A stretch of DNA of 64,000 bases from DAIMZI01 sp036734025 (GTDB taxonomy: Bacteria; Pseudomonadota; Alphaproteobacteria; Rhizobiales; Rhodomicrobiaceae), in NCBI GenBank assembly GCA_036734025.1, contig DAIMZI010000013.1:11340-75339 (forward strand), read 5' to 3'. A program made the translations under genes and the position numbers. The notes under the pieces are model-generated. The model worked only from the letters and a program-made list of their open reading frames with translations. It was not told where the DNA came from and did no database searches. Below are positions 23,549 to 40,588 of the stretch, piece by piece (position 1 is the first letter of the stretch; each line of letters opens with the position of its first letter).

Positions 23549-24496
23549 TCACTGACCAGGCCACGCAAAATCGAAATTCTGCGGCTTGAATGCTTGCCTG
23601 TTTCGCCTCGCCTCACGCCGTTCGCGGCGCTGCTGGCGGGCAGCCTCGCGTGCATCGAAAGCGCTTGCCTGAGGCTCCGGCCGCGCGGCGACGCTCGGCT
23701 GGGTAGCGGGCACGGTCCCTGCTTGCGGGGTTGCGCTCGCGACAGAGACCGGCTTTTCGACCTCGGCTTGCCTGCTCGGCATGGGCTCGCCACGCATCCA
23801 TGGCGGTAGATAATCAGGTCGTTCCTCGGGCGCCAAAGCCGCGATAGCGGTGCAGCTTGCGCTGCCCGGCGCGGCGCATTCACTTGTGCAAAAACCATCG
23901 GGCGCCTCACGCAAGCGCACCAGCAACGCGCGCGTTGGTTCTTCGCGCTGAAGCCCGAGTGAAGCCTTGTCGCTGAAATCCCTGACGGCCCTGCGGCTCA
24001 TCGGCCCCCAGATATTGTCCACGCGCCCATTGTAGCAGCCAAGCCGCGCCAGCTCGGTCTGGACACGAGCCGGAAAGTCGGGTCCCGGCGGCATCAGGCT
24101 CAGCGAGTCGTCCGTGGTCTCCAACGCCGTGCGCTCTTCGGTCGCCGAGACGATGATCTGCATCTCGGCATCACCGGGCTGAACCTTGGGCTGCGGCGGC
24201 GGAATTATTGCTGCGCTAGCCACCTGCTGGCGCTGGTCGCGCGGGCTTTCGGGTGGCTCGGCCCGGCTTCGCGAGGACGTCTTGGGGTGTTCAGACCACT
24301 GATATGAATTTATGATATGGGGCGTGCTTTGCTCCGGCGCACGTGCGCTGATCCGTAAGTCGGTCGCGCTATCGTCCAGCGTCAGCAGATCCGACTTTAC
24401 CGCCGCCTCGCCTTCGCCATGCGGCGGCATCTGACCCGAACGGGTCGTGATGAACAAAAGGGCCAGAAAGGCGGACAAGGCAACAGGACGCCACAT
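23549..24496 (-). CDS. Exported protein with peptidoglycan-binding-like domain
   Basis: A 315-residue protein. A hydrophobic N-terminus (MWRPVALSAFLALLFITT) would export or anchor it. A long proline/serine-rich linker (residues 35-140) leads to a small domain, VQTELARLGCYNGRVDNIWG with SRRAVRDFSDKA, that fits the PG_binding_1 fold. Next comes a cysteine-containing stretch (FCTSECAAPGSASCTA), a second disordered region and a basic C-terminus (RREARRNRQAFKPQNFDF). The role is unknown; cell-wall attachment is likely. The last codons lie next to the transposase scrap, so the C-terminus may have been altered by that insertion. Confidence 0.65.
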   Translation of the reverse strand: MWRPVALSAFLALLFITTRSGQMPPHGEGEAAVKSDLLTLDDSATDLRISARAPEQSTPHIINSYQWSEHPKTSSRSRAEPPESPRDQRQQVASAAIIPPPQPKVQPGDAEMQIIVSATEERTALETTDDSLSLMPPGPDFPARVQTELARLGCYNGRVDNIWGPMSRRAVRDFSDKASLGLQREEPTRALLVRLREAPDGFCTSECAAPGSASCTAIAALAPEERPDYLPPWMRGEPMPSRQAEVEKPVSVASATPQAGTVPATQPSVAARPEPQASAFDAREAARQQRRERREARRNRQAFKPQNFDFAWPGQ

Positions 24497-24724
24497 ATCA
24501 AAAACTCCACGGCAAACAAGAATTCACGCTGTCGCAAGCCGACCGCATCGGCTGGCGATGTCCCAGGGGACGCGATCTCAATTACTACTATGGAGGCAGA
24601 ATACTACTGTATGAGCAAGAATGATACTGCCGGCTTGCACCAAATTAATCATCTGTGCACGAAAATGATAACTTTGCGCGGATGACGAATGCGCCAAGCC
24701 GGTGTTGCCGGGTCAGCGCCGACG

Positions 24725-25687
24725 TCAGCGCGTCAGATAATGCAGGCTGAACAGCCCCGCCTCATCGACCCAGGACCGATGTGCCTGCCACCCGCTTTCA
24801 TGGGCGAGAACCGCCACTTCTTCGATCGTGTATTTGTGCGAATTTTCCGTGTGGATGCGCTCGTGCGCGCGAAAGGCGAAAGTCTGGCCGAGAACCTCGA
24901 CATTCTGGGCGACCAGGCTGGTGATATAGATCTCCACACGCCCCGCAGCCTCGTTGTAGCTCACCTCATGAGCGAATTGCGATATGTCGAACGAGCCATC
25001 AAGCTCACGGTTGATCCGGCGCAGCAAGTTCAGGTTGAAGGCCGCCGTCACGCCTTCGCGGTCATCATAAGCGGGGATCAGAATGGCGGGATCCTTCTTC
25101 AGATCGACGCCCAGCAGCAGCGCTGAACCATTCCCCAGAAGCGCGCCCGCATGGCTCAGAAATTTTCGCGCCTCGACCGCATCGAGATTGCCGATCGTCG
25201 AGCCGGGAAAGAACCCGAGCCGGGTGCGTGCCTGTGCTGCGCGAGGCAGGCTTACAGGCTCGTTGAAATCAGCTGACACGGGAATGATTTCGAGCGATGG
25301 AAACTTTCGGCGCAACCGGGCGGCGGCACTGGCAAGCGCACTTGGCGAGATGTCGATCGCCACATAGGCGCGCAGATCGGGCAGCGCCCGCAGGAGGATT
25401 TCGGTCTTCCGGCTGGAGCCCGAGCCGAACTCGACAATAGCGACATCATCGCCCGCCAGATCGGAGATCTCCTCTGCATGGGCCTGTAACAGCGCGATCT
25501 CGGTGCGCGTGGGATAATATTCCTCAAGCTGCGTGATTTCCTCGAACAATTGAGATCCGCGCTCGTCATAGAGGAAGCGACACGGAATGGCGCGCGGGCG
25601 CGTGCGCAGACCGTTGACCACCTGCTCGGCGAAATCGGTATCCGGCGCCTCGTGGTGCACCGTCTGTCCGGCGGTGTGTCGATGCAT
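24725..25687 (-). CDS. egtD: L-histidine N-alpha-methyltransferase, ergothioneine synthesis
   Basis: A 320-residue SAM-dependent enzyme that trimethylates histidine to hercynine. The SAM site is VEFGSGSSRKTEILLRAL; other family marks are PCRFLYDERGSQLFEEI and LEEYYPTRTE, GFFPGSTIGNL and the C-terminal FRAHERIHTENSHKYT. Length is typical. It follows egtB on the same strand after 124 bases, giving the two genes needed for the core pathway. Confidence 0.95.
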   Translation of the reverse strand: MHRHTAGQTVHHEAPDTDFAEQVVNGLRTRPRAIPCRFLYDERGSQLFEEITQLEEYYPTRTEIALLQAHAEEISDLAGDDVAIVEFGSGSSRKTEILLRALPDLRAYVAIDISPSALASAAARLRRKFPSLEIIPVSADFNEPVSLPRAAQARTRLGFFPGSTIGNLDAVEARKFLSHAGALLGNGSALLLGVDLKKDPAILIPAYDDREGVTAAFNLNLLRRINRELDGSFDISQFAHEVSYNEAAGRVEIYITSLVAQNVEVLGQTFAFRAHERIHTENSHKYTIEEVAVLAHESGWQAHRSWVDEAGLFSLHYLTR

Positions 25688-25811
25688 GATGTCCCCGTCA
25701 ATCTGTCGTCGGCCGGGACGCTCATTGGGTCCCGGAGCCTAAAGCGCGTTGCATGAAACCCGGTTCAGTGAATGCGCCCTGACTTCCTGTCTTGTTGCAT
25801 TTTCAGACGCA

Positions 25812-27149
25812 TCACCGATAGCCACTTGTGCCAGAAATGCTCTGAATATCCTGCGCAAGCCGCAGACCCTTGAACTGCCAGCGATGATGTGGATAGAAGA
25901 AATTGCGGTAGCTTCTGCGTATATGAATATCGGGCGTGGCGATCGAGCCGCCTTTGAGCACATACTGGCCGCACATGAACTTGCCGTTATACTCGCCAAC
26001 CGCCCCGGTCGCTGGGCGGAAGCCGGGAAAAGCGGCATAAGCACTCGACGTCCATTCCCATACATCGCCGAACATTTGCGCCAGACCTTGATGCCCGCCC
26101 TGCGTCGGAGCCGGACGAAGCCGCCCCGCACCCATCGTGTTGCCTGCCTCTGCCAGGTCGCGCGCGGCCACTTCCCATTCGAATTCACTTGGCAGACGGG
26201 CCTGCGCCCACAGGGCAAAAGCGCTCGCTTCATAAAAGCTGACATGGCACACCGGGCGCGCCGGATCGACCGGATGCAGCCCTTCCAGCGACATTTGCAG
26301 CCATTGTCCGTCGTGCTCTTCCCAGTAAAGCGGGGCGCGCCAGCCTTCGGCATTCACTTTGGACCATCCATCGGACAGCCAGAGGGACGCCGTGGAATAG
26401 CCGCCATCGCGCATGAACTCCAGCCAATCGCCGTTGGTGACCGGCCGGCCGGCCAGACGGAATGGGTGAACGAGTTGTTCGTGACGCGGCATTTCATTGT
26501 CATAGGCAAAGCCCTGGCCGGCGTGACCTACCTGGAAAATCCCGCCTGGAAAGGCGTGCCAGGTCAGTTCGGGCGAAGACGAAGGCGCATCGGCGTATGC
26601 CGGCTCGCGATAAGCCGGCCGCAGCGGGTTCGCTGCAAAAAGGCTCAATATGTCGGTGAGCAAAAGCTCCTGATGCTGGTGCTCGTGATGGATGCCCAGT
26701 TCGATGAGTTCCAGCGCCTCATGCCCAGCCTCACCGCGCTCGATGAATGCGGTGAGCGCCTCATCGACATGGGCGCGGTAATCGCGCACGTCGCGATTTG
26801 TCGGGCGCGTCAGCAGGCCGCGGGTTGCCCGCGGATGACGTGATCCCAGGCTCTCATAATAGGAATTGAAACAATAGGCGAAGTCGTCATTGAAGACCCT
26901 GTAGCCGGGCGCGAAAGGTTTCAGAACCAGCTCTTCGAAGAACCATGTCGTGTGCGCCAGATGCCATTTTGTCGGGCTGGCATCGTCCATGGCCTGGACG
27001 ACCTGATCTTCCTCGCTCAATGGCTCAGCAAGCGCGGTGGAGCAAAGGCGCGTTTCGCGCAGGTCGCGGGCAAGGCGCCCGACATCCTGCTCCGCGGCGC
27101 AACCGGTCTTGGCAAGCCCGACCGGGTTATGTTCTTGTGCTAGGGCCAT
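25812..27149 (-). CDS. egtB: Hercynine oxygenase (sulfoxide synthase) of ergothioneine synthesis
   Basis: A 445-residue non-haem iron enzyme that joins hercynine to a thiol with O2. The N-terminal DinB-like half carries the iron-binding H-x3-H-x-E in HHEHQHQELLLTDI, and the C-terminal formylglycine-generating-enzyme fold carries VSFYEASAFALWAQARLP and GGSIATPDIHIRRSYRNFF. No egtC amidohydrolase gene is next to it. As mycobacterial EgtB uses gamma-glutamylcysteine and needs EgtC, while other EgtB types take cysteine directly, the thiol donor here is open. Confidence 0.94.
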   Translation of the reverse strand: MALAQEHNPVGLAKTGCAAEQDVGRLARDLRETRLCSTALAEPLSEEDQVVQAMDDASPTKWHLAHTTWFFEELVLKPFAPGYRVFNDDFAYCFNSYYESLGSRHPRATRGLLTRPTNRDVRDYRAHVDEALTAFIERGEAGHEALELIELGIHHEHQHQELLLTDILSLFAANPLRPAYREPAYADAPSSSPELTWHAFPGGIFQVGHAGQGFAYDNEMPRHEQLVHPFRLAGRPVTNGDWLEFMRDGGYSTASLWLSDGWSKVNAEGWRAPLYWEEHDGQWLQMSLEGLHPVDPARPVCHVSFYEASAFALWAQARLPSEFEWEVAARDLAEAGNTMGAGRLRPAPTQGGHQGLAQMFGDVWEWTSSAYAAFPGFRPATGAVGEYNGKFMCGQYVLKGGSIATPDIHIRRSYRNFFYPHHRWQFKGLRLAQDIQSISGTSGYR

Positions 27150-27459
27150 GGGTCCTCGGGGAAATCGCTGTTAGGGGGATCGGGCTGAAACGGGGTTCTG
27201 TCGAAATGGCTGCTTCATGATCATCAGCCGGCACGCCGTGACAACCGCCCCCGACGGACACAACAAATAAACCCTCATACTCCCTGTCTATTGGCTAAAT
27301 AGCAGCTTGCTCAATAAATTGTTCGAAATTTGCCCGCTGAAGCATGCGTGCGTCAACTCACCATGACGTGAAAATTTGGGTTGCCGGGACGACCTATCGC
27401 CGCATTCTGAATGCTGTGTGCACAGTCGGCCTGGGTCCGGGCGCGGGCCGTGACGGCAA
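27150..27459. other. Region upstream of egtB
   Basis: These 310 bases probably hold the egtBD promoter. The stretch 27260-27320 is AT-rich. I see no gene, tRNA or clear operator. Confidence 0.4.
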
Positions 27460-28008
27460 TCAGCCCCTGTCGCTGATCATGGCGCGAGCCTGCTCCACCC
27501 ATTGCTCGCGCTGAATGCGGCCGCGAAAATTAAGCGTCCGGTCCACACGGTCGATGTCCGCCTCGGTCCATGCGGCGATCTGATCGAAGTTCTGAATGCC
27601 CATCTTGTTGAGCTTCTTTTCCAGCACCGCGCCGATGCCTTTGATCTCCTGCAGATTATCAGCGGCGCGATCTTTTGATGCGGTCGCGACATCGGCCTGC
27701 GGCGCAACCGGTTCGGCTGATGCTTCAGCCGGTATCACGGGCTCCGGCTCGGCAGGAGGAGGCGAGACCGGTTTCGCCGCGGCAGCGGGCTTGCGCGCCG
27801 GCTTGCGCGTTGCCGCAGATGAACCGCGCGTGAGCAAGCTGCCCCGTTTGATTTCGGCGCGGCTTTCGAGCGCAACGCCGCTCTCGCTGGCCGCGCGAGA
27901 CTGGCCCGAAGGCGGAAAATAGCTGCGGCGCAGCACATATCCGATGATCATGCCGACGACAAAAGCGGCGCAAATCAGCGCGATTATCTGGAGCGAGAAA
28001 TTGGTCAT
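27460..28008 (-). CDS. Membrane-anchored helix-hairpin-helix protein
   Basis: A 182-residue protein. One N-terminal helix (LQIIALICAAFVVGMIIGYVL) is followed by an Ala/Pro/Glu-rich linker (residues 30-120). The C-terminal helix-hairpin-helix-type domain reads LQEIKGIGAVLEKKLNKMGI and then NFDQIAAWTEADIDRVDRTL. This C-terminal module occurs in many alphaproteobacterial proteins, sometimes fused to ribosomal protein L21 or NADH dehydrogenase subunits, and probably binds nucleic acid or protein. ATG 28008 is chosen because it begins directly at the membrane helix; the longer frame to 28071 is non-coding. It is third in a row after the BON-domain gene and a 29-residue membrane protein. Confidence 0.75.
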   Translation of the reverse strand: MTNFSLQIIALICAAFVVGMIIGYVLRRSYFPPSGQSRAASESGVALESRAEIKRGSLLTRGSSAATRKPARKPAAAAKPVSPPPAEPEPVIPAEASAEPVAPQADVATASKDRAADNLQEIKGIGAVLEKKLNKMGIQNFDQIAAWTEADIDRVDRTLNFRGRIQREQWVEQARAMISDRG

Positions 28009-28098
28009 GAGCTGAAGACCGGTTTGAATTGAACCACTAGGCAAGGCCCGATTTGGGCTGCGCCGCCCCAACGGAACGCCGCACGCCCTGGCATGTCA

Positions 28099-28188
28099 TC
28101 ATGCTTCGACAGAATACCACCCCACTGCGATACCGACGACGAGCGCCAGTAGCAGGAAAGGCCAAAGCTGGGCAATGAGATAAGCCAT
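28099..28188 (-). CDS. 29-residue membrane microprotein
   Basis: A very short gene between the BON-domain gene and the helix-hairpin-helix gene. It starts 19 bases after the upstream stop, has a GGAGAG ribosome-binding site six bases before the ATG, and encodes a single hydrophobic helix beginning MAYLIAQLWPFLLLALVVG and ending with WYSVEA. The position, ribosome-binding site and clean helix make chance unlikely. Function unknown; it may bind or stabilise one of its operon partners. Confidence 0.65.
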   Translation of the reverse strand: MAYLIAQLWPFLLLALVVGIAVGWYSVEA

Positions 28189-28207
28189 ATCACGCTCTCC
28201 TGGCGCG

Positions 28208-29308
28208 TTACCTGTTGACCGAGGCCGGCGAGTCTGGCGCGAACTCGGCGCGCACCGGAAGGGTCCCGGGTGCGCTATCCTTCAGATCAAAAACGCGCAC
28301 CGACTTGCTGAGTTCGAATTCAGCCGGCCAAACTTTTTCTAGCTCAGTGAGTTGCTCAAGCGAAGCCTCACTTTCGGCAATACCGTTAATTTCGACCAGT
28401 TTTTCGGTGATTGTGACAGTTCCAGAACGCAGAAGCGACGCGGCACGCACCGCACGGCGCGCAGCGTCCCACCAGCCCGGCGGGTAGCCGCGCGCGATGA
28501 CCGTATTGTCGATGACACGCCGGCCGGAAAGCATCTGTTCGGCAAAGAACGTCATTGAAGCCTGCGCCACATTGCTCGGTGCATGGCCGTTGAATATGAC
28601 CTCGCCTTCGTCTTCCAGCACGATCTGCCAGGTGAATGGATCGGCTACCGGCGGCGAGATGTCGAAATTCGTCACCGTAATCGCGGCCGGGGTCTCCTCG
28701 CGAAAGGCGCGCTCCACCATCTCATAGCCGCCAAGTTTCGCCACAGTACCCTGAAACGACAGATCGGACTCCGAAAGCACCGCCTGGCCTGTGGCCATCC
28801 GCTTGAGTTGGGTGAGGGCAAAGCCTATACCGCTGAGCCAGGTGTCAATCGCCGCCATATTCGGATCGATCATCAGCCGCGACGAGATTTCAAGCCCGGG
28901 GAAATTGGCATTCGCGAGGCCCAGGATGGTGCGCTCGGCCTCTTCGGAAGGCACCGAGCCGCGCAGTCGCAGACGCTCTCGCTGAAGAATGATCGCCATG
29001 CGATAAGGTGTGTCGCGTACGGCCACCTGAAGCCGGCTGCTGACATCACCGACGCCCCAGACTTCGGCGGCGACGGTCTCCGCACGGGACTTTTCTTCCG
29101 ATGAAAAGACCGCGCCCTCAAGCAGCGCATCGCGGCCCGAGATCGTGACATCAAGCCAGGAAAAGCCGGCTTCCGACAGGTTCGCCTCGACCCGCGATCT
29201 GAGATCGGCTTCGATCTGGGGGCGCGCACCGAATATCGCCAGCGCCGCAATGAGACCCAGGGCCACGATGGAAAGAGCCAGTGCTGCCTTCGGGCGCTTG
29301 AGGCTCAT
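28208..29308 (-). CDS. BON-domain envelope protein (OmpA domain absent)
   Basis: A 366-residue protein with an N-terminal signal anchor (ALALSIVALGLIAALAIFG). It has repeated BON-type modules: EAGFSWLDVTISGRDALLEG, later RERLRLRGSVPSEEAER, and a third near VEINGIAESEASLEQL. Proteins of this type in Rhizobiales usually end with an OmpA peptidoglycan-binding domain, as in mycobacterial ArfA; here the protein ends at residue 366 without one. BON domains bind lipid or stabilise the envelope. ATG 29308 follows GGAG at a spacing of ten. The genes after it encode two more membrane proteins, suggesting an envelope operon. Confidence 0.75.
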   Translation of the reverse strand: MSLKRPKAALALSIVALGLIAALAIFGARPQIEADLRSRVEANLSEAGFSWLDVTISGRDALLEGAVFSSEEKSRAETVAAEVWGVGDVSSRLQVAVRDTPYRMAIILQRERLRLRGSVPSEEAERTILGLANANFPGLEISSRLMIDPNMAAIDTWLSGIGFALTQLKRMATGQAVLSESDLSFQGTVAKLGGYEMVERAFREETPAAITVTNFDISPPVADPFTWQIVLEDEGEVIFNGHAPSNVAQASMTFFAEQMLSGRRVIDNTVIARGYPPGWWDAARRAVRAASLLRSGTVTITEKLVEINGIAESEASLEQLTELEKVWPAEFELSKSVRVFDLKDSAPGTLPVRAEFAPDSPASVNR

Positions 29309-29660
29309 GACATGGATGCTCCGGAACAAAGCGACCTTGATGCGCCGCAAATGGTCGCGCGCGCGCTGGTCACGATGATGTTGGTGCCCAGATGTTCTGA
29401 GCAGCGGTCAGGGAACAGTGGCTTGCGCCTGGGACATGTTGCCAGCTTGAAGACGATCTCTCCGATCCGGTCAGGCTCGACGCCGTTTAGTCTCAAGCCT
29501 GATTTTGACCACGACCATCGCAAATCGCGCGTGATCACGGCTGTCCACCACTCCCCTTTTATTGATAACAAATATTCAACGGCGTTGACCAGAGGCTGCG
29601 TGCATATGGTCTGCGAGTTTTCGCCTCATGCTTAAGGCGTAGCCCATTTGGCCGCGGACG
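29309..29660. other. Region between the rpoC terminator and the BON gene
   Basis: About 350 bases with no convincing gene. It should hold the promoter for the leftward BON operon; AT-rich sequence at 29555-29580 is the best candidate. Frames of 60-110 codons on both strands lack ribosome-binding sites and protein-like composition. Confidence 0.4.
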
Positions 29661-29687
29661 AAAAAGCCGAGGCGCAAGCGCCCCGGC
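29661..29687 (-). terminator. Rho-independent terminator of rpoBC
   Basis: On the minus strand GCCGGGGCGC pairs with GCGCCTCGGC (one G-U pair), with a tight loop, followed by five T residues (29665-29661). It lies about 40 bases after the rpoC stop and closes the ribosomal-protein/RNA-polymerase transcript. Confidence 0.88.
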
Positions 29688-29728
29688 CTTGTCGGTTCGG
29701 ATCATGACACGACCGGAGGGCCGCATGC

Positions 29729-33949
<4,221 letters not shown>

Positions 33950-34126
33950 GCGCTCGCTCCTATCTCGTGACGCGCGGGCTTGCGTCACTTCAAAAAAATC
34001 GCTCCGCGTCGCCTGACGTAAACAGCGGTTTCAGGATCAGGCGTTCAGGGGCAGACGCCCCTCATTCAATCAGTCTGGCAGCAGTGCGGCCGGATGCTTC
34101 GACCCGGCCTGACTGCTGTTGCGGCT

Positions 34127-38263
<4,137 letters not shown>

Positions 38264-38369
38264 TTCAGCTCCTTAATCGCCCTCGTCAACGCTTGATACC
38301 GTTAACGGCTTGCCTCAGGCGCCACGGGCGCTTGGGGAAAGCCGTTGCGACAGATGCGCCGGGAAAGCA

Positions 38370-38395
38370 GGCGGGGCCAGGTCGAAGGCCCCGCC
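38370..38395 (-). promoter_or_regulatory. Hairpin between rplL and rpoB (attenuator or processing site)
   Basis: GGCGGGGCC and GGCCCCGCC form a perfect nine-pair stem with an eight-base loop, 24 bases after the rplL stop. There is no proper T-run on the minus strand, so full termination is unlikely. In Escherichia coli the same interval holds an attenuator and an RNase III site that set the ratio of L12 to polymerase; this hairpin could do the same. Confidence 0.6.
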
Positions 38396-38418
38396 CGCAT
38401 GACATCGGCAGGCCTGCG

Positions 38419-38817
38419 TCACTTGATCTCGACGGTGGCGCCGGCCGCTTCCAGCTTCTGCTTGATCTCTTCTGCCTGGGCCTTCGGCACGCCTTCCTTG
38501 ATCGGCTTGGGCGCGGCCTCGACAAGGTCCTTGGCTTCTTTCAGGCCAAGCTGGGTGATCGCGCGGACTTCCTTGATCACATTGATCTTGTTGTCACCGA
38601 AGGATGCGAGGATGACATCGAACTCGGTCTTTTCCTCTTCGGCGGCGGCTTCAGCACCGGCACCCGCTCCCATCGGCATCATGCCCATCGGCATTGCCAT
38701 CGGCGCGGCGGCGGCGGACACGCCCCATTCATCCTCCAGCTTCTTCACAAGCTCGGAGACTTCGAGCACGGTCAGCTTGGACAGTTCTTCATAGATACGT
38801 TGGGTTGCTTCAGACAT
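38419..38817 (-). CDS. rplL: 50S ribosomal protein L7/L12
   Basis: A 132-residue stalk protein. The N-terminal dimer domain (LSKLTVLEVSELVKKLEDEW) and an Ala/Met/Gly-rich hinge (MAMPMGMMPMGAGAGAEA) lead to the factor-binding C-terminal domain (FDVILASFGDNKINVIKEVR ... GLKEAKDLVEAAPKPIKEG). The hinge is longer in methionine and glycine than in enterics. Four or six copies bind L10 and recruit translation GTPases. Confidence 0.97.
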   Translation of the reverse strand: MSEATQRIYEELSKLTVLEVSELVKKLEDEWGVSAAAAPMAMPMGMMPMGAGAGAEAAAEEEKTEFDVILASFGDNKINVIKEVRAITQLGLKEAKDLVEAAPKPIKEGVPKAQAEEIKQKLEAAGATVEIK

Positions 38818-38874
38818 ATCAATTCACCTGATTTGGTTTGATTTTCGTGGATCTTCGCATGCCGCGATACGCTG

Positions 38875-39426
38875 TCACGCCGCCTCCAACTGCTGCTTGC
38901 GAGCCTGCAATACGCCCACGAGACCAGCCGCGGGAGCATTGATGGTGCGCACAAGCTTCTCGCCCGGCGCATTCAGCACGCGGACGAGATTGGATGCGGG
39001 CGCGTTGAGCACGCCGACAAGCTTGGCCCGGAGTTCGTCGATCGACGGCATCTCGGCGAGCGCCTTGATGCCGGCTTCGTCCACGGCGCCTTTTCCAACG
39101 ATGCCGCCAATGATGATGAACTTGTCATGCTCCTTGGCGAACTGGATGGCGACCTTGGCCGGCGCGACCGGGTCCTGCGCATAGGCAATGCCGGTCGGAT
39201 CGGTGAACATATCCGCTGCCGAACTCCTGTCGGTGTTCTCCAGCGCGATCTTGGCGAGGCGGTTTTTCACGACCTTGAACCGCGCCCCGGCCGCATTCAT
39301 GCGCTGCCGGAGAACGGTCATCTGGGCCACTGTGAGTCCGGTGTAGCGTGCAACGACGACCGAGCCGGACTCGGCGAAGACATGGCCAAGCTCACTGACC
39401 ATCTCGACTTTTTCGGCTCTTTCCAC
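38875..39426 (-). CDS. rplJ: 50S ribosomal protein L10
   Basis: A 183-residue stalk base protein. The family N-terminus (ERAEKVEMVSELGHVF, like the common DRAEK-x-E) shows that translation starts at GTG 39426, with GGAGAG seven bases upstream; the longer open frame to 39519 is leader RNA. GSVVVARYTGLTVAQM and VKNRLAKIAL bind rRNA; the C-terminal helix carries L7/L12. With L12 it represses its own message in the leader. Confidence 0.96.
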   Translation of the reverse strand: MERAEKVEMVSELGHVFAESGSVVVARYTGLTVAQMTVLRQRMNAAGARFKVVKNRLAKIALENTDRSSAADMFTDPTGIAYAQDPVAPAKVAIQFAKEHDKFIIIGGIVGKGAVDEAGIKALAEMPSIDELRAKLVGVLNAPASNLVRVLNAPGEKLVRTINAPAAGLVGVLQARKQQLEAA

Positions 39427-39884
39427 CGCTTCTCTCCAAGTCGATGGCGGCGCGGGGCGCACCCGCATTTCCGCCAACTGCGATTTGCCGCAGACCATAT
39501 GGCCCATGCGACAGCTCAAGTGCCTGTCCCAAGGGCCGCGGCCGATCCACCCGAAGATGCCTGGTTAAAGGCGTCAGGCGTTTCGATCACGTCACCCGGT
39601 CATCGCCAGAGCAAAGCTCCGTTGAGGAACCGGGAGCAACCCCCGTCTATTGCGGGCGGATATTAAGCCGGCAAGCCGGCACCCACAGTCTTGGACAGGT
39701 AATCGCCGGACCGTTTCCGGCTCGGCGATGCCGGAGCGCTTTTGGCGTCCGGCCGTTCCTGAGGGCTCTCGCCCTTTCGGAAACTCGTCATCTGGTCACG
39801 TCTTTACGCAAGACATCCCAGTCCATTATGCCAACCCGTCATGCCGCCCGGCGCGCTTGATCAGCCGCGCCAGGCGAGGCAGGT
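39427..39884 (-). promoter_or_regulatory. rplJ leader with an L10-leader-like element
   Basis: These 458 bases between rplA and rplJ include a stretch (about 39640-39700) that on the minus strand reads CCAAGACTGTGGGTGCC, then GGCTTAAT and CCGCCCGC. This matches the pattern of the bacterial L10 leader (an AAGAC...GGTG kink-turn arm with a downstream CTTAA and complementary arm), where L10(L12) binds to repress rplJL. A promoter for rplJL-rpoBC may also lie here. Confidence 0.55.
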
Positions 39885-40583
39885 TCACGGGTTCAGAACA
39901 CTTGCCGTCTCGATCTCGATCCCCGGCCCCATAGTCGAGGACAGCGAAAGCTTCTTCAGATAGGTGCCCTTCGCACCCGCCGGCCTGGCCTTCATGACCG
40001 CGTCGGTGAAGGCGCGGATATTCTGCTCCAGCGCATCTTCGGTGAAGCTCGCCTTGCCGATGCCGGCGTGAACCAGACCCGCCTTTTCGGCGCGAAACTC
40101 AACCGCTCCGCCCTTCGATGCCTTGACCGCCTGTGCGATATCGGCCGTCACGGTGCCGACCTTGGGGTTCGGCATCATGCCGCGCGGACCGAGGATCTTG
40201 CCGAGCCGGCCAACCAGCGGCATCATGTCGGGCGTGGCGATACATTTGTCGAAATTGATGTTGCCCTTCTGAACCTCTTCAACCAGATCCTCAGCGCCAA
40301 CGACATCGGCGCCGGCCTTGCGGGCTTCATCATGGCGCTCGGGCTTGGCGAACACGGCAACGCGAACCGTGCGGCCCGTTCCGTTCGGCAGCACGCAGAC
40401 GCCGCGCACGGTCTGATCGGCATGGCGGGTGTCGACACCAAGATTCATGGCGATCTCGATCGTCTCATCGAATTTTGCGCCCGCACCGCCCTTGACCAGC
40501 TTGACGGCTTCGGCAAGCGGATAGACCTTGGCGCTGTCGATGGTCTCGCGCAGGGCTTTCAATCTTTTTCCCGATTTGGTCAT
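39885..40583 (-). CDS. rplA: 50S ribosomal protein L1
   Basis: A 232-residue protein of the L1 stalk. It has the two-domain L1 fold with FDETIEIAMNLGVDTRHADQ, GTGRTVRVAVFAKPE, ATPDMMPLVGRLGKILGPRG and the closing STMGPGIEIET. It binds 23S rRNA near the E site and in many bacteria represses the rplKA message. It starts five bases after the rplK stop, so the two are co-translated. Confidence 0.97.
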   Translation of the reverse strand: MTKSGKRLKALRETIDSAKVYPLAEAVKLVKGGAGAKFDETIEIAMNLGVDTRHADQTVRGVCVLPNGTGRTVRVAVFAKPERHDEARKAGADVVGAEDLVEEVQKGNINFDKCIATPDMMPLVGRLGKILGPRGMMPNPKVGTVTADIAQAVKASKGGAVEFRAEKAGLVHAGIGKASFTEDALEQNIRAFTDAVMKARPAGAKGTYLKKLSLSSTMGPGIEIETASVLNP

Positions 40584-40588
40584 TTCGC

